Source of the DNA: Porpolomopsis calyptriformis
Lineage: Eukaryota; Basidiomycota; Agaricomycetes; Agaricales; Hygrophoraceae
Length of the DNA stretch: 64,000 nucleotides
Direction of reading: 5' to 3'
Assembly (NCBI GenBank): GCA_951640195.1
Contig: OX621169.1
Coordinates: 1,426,001 to 1,490,000, forward strand
Below the pieces are notes generated by a model. It saw only the letters and a program-made list of their open reading frames with translations. It did no database searches and was not told the origin of the DNA. The position numbers and the translations under genes were made by a program. The first letter of the stretch is position 1, and each line of letters begins with the position of its first letter. Positions 37,456 through 47,209 of this stretch are shown here, piece by piece.

Positions 37456-38272
37456 ATGGCTACGACAAGCAAACAGTACAAGGCCATCGGTGAGGACCTT
37501 TGGAAAAGTCGTTCGGAGAAAATAGTAAGCAGTACGGACAACATCGTCCTCGTTCCCGGTTACCTGACACCTCAAGGTACCAGAATGCTGAACTATTCGC
37601 TCTCACGTACGGAGCGCTGGTCGTTCAGTTGATACAGGACTACGAGGACTACGCGGAGGTCAACAAGCAGCTTGAGAAAATGGGCTACAACATCGGTACC
37701 CGTCTCATCGAAGACTTCCTCGCCAAGAGCGGGATCGGGCGATGTGCAGACTTCAGAGAGGTTGGGGAGGTCGTCGCGAAGGTATGGCAACTATCCTTTG
37801 CCTAGCCTCCAACCAACCACACTTTTTACTCATCAGGTCGGGTTCAAATCGTTTCTCAATGTAACCCCGGCTGTGACGCATGGCGCGCCCATGCCCATGC
37901 CCATGCCCCCGTCACCGAATCGGCCAAACAGCAGCTCGCCGCAGCAGGCCAGCGTCGGCTCGTCTTTCACCCTGACGCTAGACGAGAATCCGCTGGCCGA
38001 GTTCGTTGAGCTCCCGGAGGACGTTCTCGACGGGGGGCTTTGGTTTAGCAACGTGCTCTGCGGAGTGATAAGGGGTGCGCTCGAGATGGTCAGCATGTGT
38101 AATTTAAATTTTATTGGTTTGACGGAGCGATTGACGGCTGGGGATTGTTCAGGTTCAGATGCAGGTTCAGGCGGATTTCGTGTCGGATGTGTTGCGCGGT
38201 GACGAGACGACTGAGATTCGAGTGAAACTGGTGAAATACCTGGACGAGGAGGTGCCGGTAGGGGATGACTGA
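37456..38272 (+). CDS. BET3: TRAPP complex core subunit BET3
   Basis: Core subunit of the TRAPP tether/Ypt1 exchange factor at the ER-Golgi boundary. It starts [20 protein letters not shown]; after an intron come [42 protein letters not shown] and [25 protein letters not shown]. The last contains the conserved cysteine that is palmitoylated in other Bet3 proteins. Then follow NVTPAVTH, an insertion rich in Met/Pro/Ser/Asn ([14 protein letters not shown]..), [43 protein letters not shown] and the end DEEVPVGDD at 38272. The insertion is absent from animal Bet3 as I know it, but sits at a surface loop position. Three or four introns. The stop is only 34 bases from the stop of uS13m on the other strand. 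Confidence 0.93.
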
Positions 38273-38306
38273 AGATTGCCTCTAATAAAAACTATTTAAA
38301 GAACGT

Positions 38307-38860
38307 TTACGCGTATCGATCGACTCTATTCAGCCTCTTAGCCGTCCTCGCGTTCGTCTGCGTGTTCTGCCCTCTGACAGGCAAATGCATAGCATGGCGC
38401 TTTCCAACATAACTGCCGATCGTGCGCTGTAACGCAATATTCTCCCGGACCTCCCGCTTGAGATCAGACTCGATTTTCAAGTACGTTAGCGGGTCTCGGC
38501 GGTTTCCATGACGCCTAAGCGGTTCGTCGCTCGCGGGTTTAGATACAACGGATTGTGAGGGAGGTGGAGGAATGAAATCGGGCGAGGCTAAGGAAAATCG
38601 CGGGACTGGTGATGCCGTTGAAGGAGAGGAGAGAAAAGAGGCAAGGGCGGTAATTTGGTTTGGGGAAAGATTTTTTATCTTGCATCTGTCGTGTATTTGG
38701 AGACGAGCGCAAATTCGATGAGCAGTCTTGTGCCCAATACCATAGAACTTGGTCAAAGCAAACTACAAAGAAGGTGAGCACGAGAGGAGATGGTTCAGTT
38801 TGGGGATCATACTCGTGCAAAATGAGAGTCTGGCAGGGGTACACCGAGGATGTGTACCAT
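38307..38860 (-). CDS. SWS2: mitochondrial small ribosomal subunit protein uS13m
   Basis: Mitochondrial ribosomal protein of the S13 family. Exon 1 gives [17 protein letters not shown] short intron (GTATGA..TTTGTAG) leads to [36 protein letters not shown], which carries the uS13 helix-hairpin GIG motif. An Ser/Pro insertion follows, then [50 protein letters not shown] (read in overlapping pieces), the classic S13 RG(Q)xT..NARTxK end. It stops at 38307. The Pro/Ser insertion ([16 protein letters not shown]) is unusual compared with bacterial S13. The start lies 33 bases downstream of the 3' end of a tRNA-Phe gene on the same strand. Confidence 0.9.
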
Positions 38861-38882
38861 CTCGGATTGAGGAGCGTCACAG

Positions 38883-38892
38883 AAAAAAAAAA
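38883..38892 (-). terminator. Pol III terminator of tRNA-Phe
   Basis: Ten consecutive T on the minus strand start two bases after the tRNA 3' end, as expected for RNA polymerase III termination. Confidence 0.85.
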
Positions 38893-38893
38893 G

Positions 38894-38966
38894 TGCCAGG
38901 ACCGTGGATTGAACACGGGACCTCCAGAACTTCAGTCTGTTGCTCTCCCAGCTGAGCTACCCCGGC
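38894..38966 (-). tRNA. tRNA-Phe (anticodon GAA)
   Basis: The cloverleaf reads cleanly on the minus strand. The acceptor arm pairs GCCGGGG with TCCTGGC (two G-T pairs) and the discriminator is A. The D-stem is GCTC/GAGC with G18G19; the anticodon loop is CTGAAGT (U33, GAA at 34-36); the T-arm is CCGTG-TTCAATC-CACGG. Total length is 73 bases and there is no intron. One mismatch sits at the top of the anticodon stem. CCA is not encoded. Internal A and B boxes (TAGCTCAGCTGG and GTTCAATCC) are present. Confidence 0.95.
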
Positions 38967-39227
38967 GACAGAATTTGGAGTCGCTAAAAAGATTTATGGA
39001 CACGGACAGCGAACGGAACGCCGACCCGGAAATTCATCGGAAAGCGCGGCCGAAGTTCTCCATTGTCCGGTTTACTGCTTTTGGCCAAATGAAAAGGGAT
39101 ACATTTCCGGGACTAAAGACAACAGGGACGGGGGTTACAACACTTGATATATATATAAGTGCAGGATCGGGTACAGTCACGTTAGGGAAATCATGTAGGC
39201 ATTCGTGTCATTCATCTCACTTGGGCC

Positions 39228-40665
39228 TCACCGGAACTCAAACGTAGAGGAGGTCCGCTCCGGAACGTAAGACAGTGAAAGGTGTTGGTACCTAATGACC
39301 CAATAAACCCATGTTTTTTCGTGGTAGTAAAACGCAACTCACGGCTCCGAAGTTTGGTGGAAATAAAAACCATCCATCGTCGGGACATTAGAACGCGGCG
39401 CCGGGAATGACGAGTGCCCCCTGTCGGCACCAGAATCCACCCGGGTTTGCTGAGTGATATCCCCCTTCAAGGGGGAAGCGAAGGAGCCTGATGAGTTCAT
39501 GTTCGCAGTTTCGTGTGTCAGAGGCGACGGTGGGCCACTTGACCGCGTCAGAGGAGCAGAAGATGGGTTAAAATCAACGCAAACGTAATAGAAACCTGAG
39601 CAACATATCGCGTGAGCTCCGGAAAGAAAGAAAAAAAAGCCTGAACGAACCTGCGAAGCTCGCACCGCTTATGTCTTGCACACGATGATCAGGAACTAAA
39701 AACTTTTCCTTCCATCTCATGAAGACCGCCCCGCGATCTCGGTCGCTTATTGTCAGATAAGGCTTCTTGAACTCGTTTTTGAGGTTTCGGAATGCCGAGA
39801 AACGGGACCAATGAACCATGTCTTCCTGTTCAGTGGCCCCCCAGTTCTGTGTTAGAAATCCGTACCGGCTGCCGATGATTTCAGCATCAAAGTAGGTCGT
39901 AAGCTCTGGCCAATCGTCTGTCAGGCCACGAATGCGAAGATAGCCACAGAGGAAAGAGGACGCAAAGTCCACATCCTTCGAGGTTCCTTATCAGATGCGG
40001 TAAATTAACAGAGAGAAGTAATGACGGACCACGATGGTCACATTCACATCGTACGAGCTTCTCCCACTCTTTTGTGTTCCTTGGAACGAGGCCCCTGGAT
40101 AAAGACAATGTCGACCTCGCGACCGGACTCGCAAGTGGGTTATGTCAAGCAGAGGATCCGGGGACGTAGAAGTGGAACCGCCAGCGGAGTGAACTGCGGT
40201 CACCGGGTGTTTGGTCTGCCAGCGGGATGTATCGGCATGAGATAATGAAGGCCTGTTGGCACTGTGCGGAGGTCGTTCGGAGGGCAGCGGGCGGCCAAAT
40301 GAGGAGCCAAATCCCGAAGGAAGCGGCGACGACGGTGGAGGGCGGGCATTGGAATCATGGTCGGTCGACCGGTCACCGGAAATATTGAGCCTGGTGGGAT
40401 GTGCGTCGTGGGGTGTATGGGGTGTGGTCCCCCTCTCCAAATAGATAGTATGGTTGTCCGTAGGAAATATCAGATCCCTTGCAGACGATGATGATCTCTC
40501 TCGACATCCCCCACAAATGAGGGGAGAGTTGGCCTCGTGTGTGAAGAAACCGTTCCCGGCAGAGTCGAGCATGGCATGACAAAAAGAACAAACTTTGGCT
40601 TGAGTCTGAGGTGGGTCCGGCTGAGGTTGGGGTACAACTAGCAGAAACTTTTGTCCTGAAGGCAT
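39228..40665 (-). CDS. GID4: GID4/VID24, substrate receptor of the GID (CTLH) E3 ligase
   Basis: Recognises Pro/N-degron substrates such as gluconeogenic enzymes for the GID ubiquitin ligase. The start at 40665 opens MPSGQKFLLVVPQPQPDPPQ. A CxxC pair follows (VCSFCHAML..LICGGCRE) that could bind zinc, then a disordered Ser/Pro/His-rich region. The Vid24 beta-barrel begins SSFLCGYLRIRGLTDDWPEL and continues TYFDAEIIGSRYGFLT, WGATEQEDMVHWSRF, ISDRDRGAVFMRWKEKFLVP, DISGASFAG|FYYVCVDFNP and PTMDGFYFHQTSEP. The last exon gives YQHLSLSYVPERTSSTFEFR and stops at 39228. All hallmark GID4 strands are present. The N-terminal CxxC pair and the loop between FNP and PTM are longer than in yeast. Confidence 0.92.
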
Positions 40666-41019
40666 TTGGGGACGGAAGAATATTTGAGGATGACTGCCAG
40701 TTGGGAAGGATAATGTATGCGTGAGAGCCAGTGACAGTCAACACACGTGGTCTTGCCATCACATCGCTGGCAGCGCCGTGTCCTTTGTGCCCGTCGAACA
40801 CGCGCTTAATCTTTCACTTTCAATCGCGTTGAACAGACAACCCCATGCTCTTAAGTGTTGGTAGCATTAATGACATTTGCCCCTTTTTACGCAAAGCGTC
40901 TATCTCTCGGCGCTAATTTACTATATATGATTGTGATGCTACAGAATTTACTTGTGAACAGTCTACGTTACATCGGACCGTCTTCAGGTCAATTCCAATC
41001 CAGGAGTGTGTATGAACCA
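40666..41019. other. intergenic region upstream of GID4
   Basis: This 354-base stretch lies between GID4 and the 3' end of the mitochondrial carrier gene, both on minus. It should contain the GID4 promoter. No conserved element or gene is recognised. Confidence 0.4.
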
Positions 41020-42559
41020 TCATCTCTCCGGCCGTCCAGGTAGGCCGTCGATATATTTCGCTACAATGTCGAAGAATGTCCACAGGATGCCATGCGTCGT
41101 AAGACTTCGCAATGCACTGACGCCCAGACCTTGATACAAGCGCCCGATACCGGCAAGTATTGGCTTAGGCGCTAAGGGGTCTGGCCCTTTTCACAAGCTT
41201 AAGTTCGGGAAGAACGATCGAAAATTAGCGCCCAGCATACCTCGAACAAGACGCCGGAAGGTTTCCCACACTCTCCTGTATCTCTCCCCAGCTAAAGCCC
41301 TCTGCTGAATCTTGGTTTTCACGCTACGGAGCATATCAGCCTCTGACTTTGGCTCACGGGCCCAACTTACACGTCAATCTGCGTAAATCATCAGCCCCCG
41401 CAGCATGTGGATTGAGCATATTCTTACAGGATAAATGAGAGCCCAAGAGGTTACGCCAGCAAATGAACCAGAAACGAATGGCACCAAAGAGGAATGGAAG
41501 GGAAACCATGATGGGATTGGGCCTTGTTCACCCGATCGCTGACGTCCCAACAGATGGCGCATGCCGTCATACTCGAGGAAGTAAAGCGCCGTCCCCGATG
41601 TATCGCGAACTGAGATATTATGGCGTGAAACCACAGCGAACAAAGAGCCATACACTAACTCACGCAAATGAAGCCGAAACCCAGTGTATAGACCAACTAC
41701 GCCGTTCGCCCGGAATATGTCCCGTACGGCCTCGAAGGTGGTAGGAGGCTTGGTAAGACGGATACCTTTGCTAGCCGCGATCGTGTACTCCAGTTGACGT
41801 CGAACCTATCGCAAAGTCGTAAGCGCTCCGTAGAGTGCGAAAAAAAAACACGACAGACCTTGACGAGCTCGAACGCTATTCATTCGACCTATCAGCACAC
41901 GTTTTCGCAAGGTAGGATAGTGACCCACGAGCACAACCAAACGAAATCACGGCACCCGATGCAGCACCGCTGATACCACCGGTAAGGACGACATCCAATA
42001 CATTATTACGAATCAGATAATTATGGTTGCGAAAATGTTCTTTGGTACGGTTATAAATAGTGAAGGACGCAGCGCCTGGACGACGTTAGGTCTCGGATCA
42101 TATGGCGAACAGGTTGGCACTCACGAACAAACGATATGGTCATGAGAGGTATCCACAGCCCACGGTAGAAGCCAACGATGCCTTCTTCTCGGTAAATGAG
42201 GGCGGTAAGTCTTGGGACAGAGATGGGCGTTTTGTTAGTTTGCAGTCTGGACTTGAGAGAATCCAACTAGGCACGGTCTGAATCAGTCATACCTGGCACC
42301 AAGTCAGACGAAAAAAGACGCCAACCGGGTAACCAGCAAACGTTGAGATATAACTGGCAGTGAGGGCACACACGACTGCCTTGTTACCTGCACGCGACTC
42401 GTTAAATCGTCCACCTCCGCATAGAAAGTATCCGTACGTCGTAGAACCTCATTGAGCGCAGCCGGATCATACAGAGGGTTGGACGATCTGATTCAAGGCA
42501 AGGTTCATTCAAGCCGCGAAGTCCAAGTCCGTGCTGGAGCCACACCTTTGCCCATCCAT
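41020..42559 (-). CDS. mitochondrial carrier family (SLC25) protein
   Basis: Inner-membrane solute carrier with three repeats of two helices. Hand-joined exons give MDGQRSSNPLYDPAALNEVL, then NKAVVCALTASYISTFAGYPLDSLKSRLQ (first PxDxxK), REEGIVGFYRGLWIPLM, SFGCAPFELVKVRRQLEYTI (second motif, PxExxK), FRANGVVGLYTGFRLHLRE and ALIYPVDVVKTKIQQRAL (third PxDxxK), then YQGLGVSALRS. It ends THGILWTFFDIVAKYIDGLP..RPER at 41020. All three signature motifs are intact. The donor of the first PLD intron is a weak GTTGGC, but this join restores the motif exactly. The transported compound is unknown; the carrier belongs to the less studied fungal group with a QLEYTIAASKG stretch after motif two. The two N-terminal introns are my best fit rather than certain. 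Confidence 0.82.
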
Positions 42560-42738
42560 AGAGCGCCGTTACTGGGCCGGCGGACAGTCCAGTTTCGCGC
42601 GTCGCACGACAGCAAGGAAAAATGTGATGATGGAGCCAAGATGTAGAACAGATGAAAGAGAAGTGCCCCTTTGACTGGAGTCACTTGACCGTCTTTGTTA
42701 CTTTTTAATACAGCTTTGACCGTCCATATCCTCGCTAC

Positions 42739-45700
42739 TCAAAATCCATCTATTCTCTTCCCTACTTTCTTTTTACTCTGCGGCACCCGACCACCATACA
42801 CTCCCGGAAGCACTTGCGTGCTCGTCACCACCCTCTGCGACTCGCCGATCTCCGAATTCGCCAATGCAGGCTGGCTAGTAGAACGCACAGCGGGCAAGTT
42901 CATTGGGGCATCGCGTGATCGAGAAACACCCGTTGTTTGGGCGACAACGCTGGAGGAAACAACCGGGGGGGGCTGCTGACGCTTACGCACCAAACGGCCT
43001 TCAGACTCTCTCGGCGGACGGCGTGCTGCCCGGGGCGTGACGGCGTTTGGCATCACGTCTCCCCGGACGATGCCGTCGTATACCTTTGCGTAATCGTAAT
43101 TGTCTGGATCCGTACCAATCTCCCACTCGTCCAAAAGAATTCGAACGCCAGCAGGATAAGCAAGTCCTTCTTGACTCGCCTCTTCGTCGTCTCCTTTCGG
43201 GACGGGTTGCAGATACCCAAATTGCAGAGCAGAAGGCTCATCGCCGAGCGATAGTGCTCCCGCGGCACGAGACATTGTTTCGAGTTCATCGAAATCCAAA
43301 TGTGACGGATTCGACACCTGCCGTGAGGAGAAAATATTGGCCGAAAGGGCTAAATCGAGGGCCAGGTTCTCCCGGGCATGTGATACCCCCCCTGTAGCTA
43401 AATCGGCCAAGTTAAGATCATAAAAATGCAAGTTATCCGTGAGTTCTATAGGGTTCTCCGCTATCTCGACGTCAAGTTGTGCCAGGATAGAGTGGATTTT
43501 GTAAGACCACGAGGCTGGCTGGATCAGGGAGGTGGGACAAATGCGGCCCTCTAATAAAGCTTGATATCCAGTGACTGTATTGATGGCACACGGCGTCAAG
43601 AAATTGGCTCTGGAGGCTTGGTCAGATATCTCCCCACTTCGAAAGGCGATATCGAACCTGCTCCAAACACGGCTGATCATCAAGGGTGCTTCTTCATGAC
43701 ATCAGATATGCTTACATTATCAGCATTGATATCTGCGGCCTGCTTGATTCTTGCCAAAACGTAGGAATCCTATCTAAAATTTTTTCACATACAACCTTGG
43801 AGTTTGTTTCGGCAAAATTTTCCTCGACCAGGAGTAGCCCTTCAAAAAATTCGGTCAACTGGTGATAGCAAGGGGAAATCGAATTCCTAACTTTTATAAA
43901 CGTCATGTAGATTAACCTCGATGAAACGCCTCATGCCAGAGGGGCCGACATCTGGGCGAAGTTCGATTGATTTTCGTTGTAACTCCTTGATACTCTCTGA
44001 CCAATCATAAATTTGGGTGCAGTGGCGAGTTGCCGAGATGTGTTCATCTTCGATAGCTTTTTGGAGAGTTACGTTATGGATACTTCCTCGTCCACACAAT
44101 CGAAATAGTCCGACTTCCGTATTACCCGGATAAGACGGATGTCGAACAAGCACATGACCGGTGTGAGTTTCACTGCAACCTAGAACAGCCGTCAAAGGAT
44201 AAGGCAGATTATTGACATGAATCAAATCATCGTGGGAGCGAGAAACATCATAGACTGTCACTAGTGCATTTCGACGTGATGTTAGCAAGGTGGAAGGAGC
44301 TGTTCCAACAGAAATTGAGCCACCTTCTTTATCATATGAATGGTACGAGACACACTTGGTAAGTCTATGGTCAGAAGACCAAGGGACCGATCGAACTGCC
44401 GGCCGTGCATGTATGCAAGAAGTGGTTTTTGTGGAAACCTTTCGTCGATCCATAGTATTTCGGAGGTCGTAGCAAGCGGAAAGATATGATCGCTCCCGGG
44501 ACGTCCAATGGATGTGACAGTGTCATTTTGAACAGAAAACAGGTCTAGACAAGAATCATCTATCTTCAAAACCATCAGAGTCTGCGCATCGCGTGGATGA
44601 AGAACGCACTCGAAAATCTACAAGTTTTACAGATTTGTTGGAAGCCAAGAAACAGCTTTGGCTGGTTTCTGTCAACGCGAGTCTCCAGAACTGGTTCGTG
44701 GTATGCGGCTGGGTGAGTGGGCGTGCCAGTCGACTAGAAGAGGAAAGTTAAGGTGAGAGACGAAGAGTGAAGAAAGAAAAATCACAGAATTTTCCGCCCG
44801 TTATTAATACTGTACTTATACACTTCTCCAATTTCGTTGACCAAAACACCACCGTCCAAAATTGAACAAGACACATTAATGTCCACAACAGGTTTGTTCC
44901 CTACGTCAGACGATGTAATTTTTGCGACCTCGGTCAATTGAAAACTCGGTGGAAGATTTGAGGATGTGTTGTCCCTCGCCTTGAGATCCAAAATTGAAGT
45001 AGAAGCAAAAGTACGAACAGCCAAATGTTGATCTAGAAAGTGTGTGAGCGCGGAACTCGCGAAGTAACTAATGCCGCACGTGTTCGTCCGATTCCGATTT
45101 GAGAATTTAACGACGAATTAGAAGAGACGATTTGTTGAATGGGCGTATCAAAGGTACGGATGGGCGCGGCGGAAGGTTTAAAAACGGTACCCGCGTTTTT
45201 GGAGTGAGTGAATGGGGAAATATCTAAAGCATGATCAGCAGCATCTAAAATTGCACCACGTATGACTCACTGAGGTCGCGGTGTAGCTCGCCCATAGGAA
45301 ACGCAAGACAGGCGATCGGATCAGGGGGCGCGCCTGGGAAGTAGACGACATCAAGTAGATTGCCAAGCTGAGGATCAAAATCTTCAATACTGTTGACAAC
45401 CAGCGCGTCTGCGGTCAGTTGGTCCCGTATAAGATCAGAGGCGATGTCAATGTCCGGAATATGTGTTCGAAGGAAATTTGCCTAAAGGGTATCATGCGCT
45501 GCTTATCCCTAATGCGTAAAATAGGCGCGTACCCCTAGCTCGGAACGTTGAGTTACAGTCATCCGGGGAATGACCAAATGTGGAGGACGTGAGGGTGGAA
45601 AGACGTCGATGTAGTCTCCATTCGTAGTAAGGTGATTTCCTAGACACACTGGTGAACACTGAACGTCGAGACGATCGTGCTATTTACCTGTCCTTTTCAC

Positions 45701-45865
45701 GAACGATGTCCACTCAAGACGGCTCCCTGTCTCGCAAAGGTTTAGCGCGTTGAGCGCTCCAAATACCAAGCGAGGATAACTGCTGGCCGTTCTATTGCCA
45801 CTTGATCCCCTTCGTTGGGTGCCATCGCGCGCGCGAACTCTGTAATCTGCGGGCCAAGAATCCAT
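42739..45865 (-). CDS. RNA polymerase I-specific initiation factor, Rrn6/TAF1C-like
   Basis: Probable subunit of the core factor (SL1-like) that places RNA polymerase I on the rDNA promoter, nucleolar. The start at 45865 opens [15 protein letters not shown] and leads to [16 protein letters not shown]. The middle part has beta-propeller features: [54 protein letters not shown] and [19 protein letters not shown]. This WxDER..H.R..D.sL pattern is the one I associate with Rrn6. A helical part follows ([20 protein letters not shown]). The last exon (about 43690-42739) is Ser/Arg-rich and ends [12 protein letters not shown]; a basic GF end also fits Rrn6/TAF1C. Exon joins between 43.7 and 45.7 kb are approximate. 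Family assignment is moderate because these proteins diverge quickly. Confidence 0.62.
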
Positions 45866-45912
45866 TCCATTTCAAGTTGAGGATTCAGCAGCTTCGTCTA
45901 GGTCACGTGAGT
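45866..45912. promoter_or_regulatory. compact divergent promoter
   Basis: Only 47 bases separate the start codon of the Rrn6-like gene (-) from the first in-frame start of uL3m (+). If uL3m starts at the Met at 45967 the gap is 101 bases. Both transcripts must use overlapping promoter DNA. No TATA box is visible. Confidence 0.5.
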
Positions 45913-47105
45913 ATGACTTTTTTGCACCGTCACGGAGCATTTCACGGTAGCCAGTCAATCCGTGGTATGCTCCGACTGCGGACGGTTGGGAAACGACAAT
46001 GGAGGTTCACTAGTCATGGCGTGGCGCCCGCAGCATCCGCATTCACCCCTGAAGACACTGCTAAATGGACACCGAACTCGATTCGGACGGGACTAATAGC
46101 GCGCAAACGTGGTATGACCGCTTTATGGAACGATCAGGGTGCTCGATTTCCTGTGACAGTTCTCCAGGTAGTTTCTTGTGTTCTCCTGATTCGGCAGTAA
46201 CAATTAATATCCTGCCCGGTAGCTTGAAAATTGTCAAGTAACTGCAAACATCGAATTGGTTCGCAGGGATCATACGAAGTATCATGCCGTGCAAGTGGCA
46301 GCATCAGATCGACCGGTGAAAACCGCCACACAACAGATGATTGGACACTTCAGAAAGGCTGGCGTTCCTCCAAAGCGAATTGTCAAGGAATTTCCAGTAA
46401 CCCCAGACGCACATGTGCCTGTCGGTGTGTCCATGTTTTACTCTGAAGCTATGGGCACACACTCTAACACTCTACAGGAACGACTCTGTCTGCAATTCAC
46501 TTTGTACCAGGACAATTTGTTGACGTCGTGGGGACCTCGTACGTTTTGCTTTCTTTTTCTCGACTTGACCCCCTCAAGCAAAGACACTCTTAGCACCGGC
46601 AAGGGTTTCCAAGGACCGATGAAAAGATGGAACTTCAAAGGGCTCAAGGCCAGCCATGGTGTTTCAGTATCACACCGATCAGCCGGTTCAATGGGGCAGC
46701 ATCAGGTATGATTCACAGAAAAGTTATTCAAATTTTGTGAGATTGAATCCTTCACAGGATCCAGGACGAATTTGGCCTGGTAAAAAGATGGCTGGCCGCA
46801 TGGGTGGGGAACGTACGACCGTACAAAATCTGGCTGTCGTTCGCGTGGACACCTCGCTGGAACTTATCTTCGTTCGCGGGGCAGTACCTGGAGTCGACGA
46901 TGGTCAGGTGTTGATTCGTGACGCGGTGAAAAAGATGGTCTCTCTGAGCAAGGCAAATCAGGCTAAGGGGCGGTACGAAAAGGTGCTTCCGAAAGGCGTG
47001 GATGATCTACCATTTCCAGCAGGAACAAAGGAAATGGCTAAAACATTACCACCTATCATCGAGGCGCCTTCATACCGTAGCAGTCCATTCCTCCCTCGAG
47101 AATGA
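45913..47105 (+). CDS. MRPL9: mitochondrial large ribosomal subunit protein uL3m
   Basis: Mitochondrial ribosomal protein L3. The N-terminus ([30 protein letters not shown]) is basic and suits a presequence. The L3 fold follows: [29 protein letters not shown], then after introns [10 protein letters not shown].., [59 protein letters not shown] and [16 protein letters not shown]. The HGVS..HRSxGS and GKKMAGRMG motifs are diagnostic for L3. It ends [11 protein letters not shown] at 47105. The alternative start at 45967 ([12 protein letters not shown]) would give a shorter presequence. Divergent from the Pol I factor gene and followed on the same strand by the 5-phosphatase. Confidence 0.92.
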
Positions 47106-47209
47106 TATATCCATCTCATGTTCCGTGACGTGACCGCTCTGATCGCATTCTGCTGAATTCAGTAAAGTGGAATGTTCCAAACGTTTTGAGACTTGCATTG
47201 CACAGCGCA

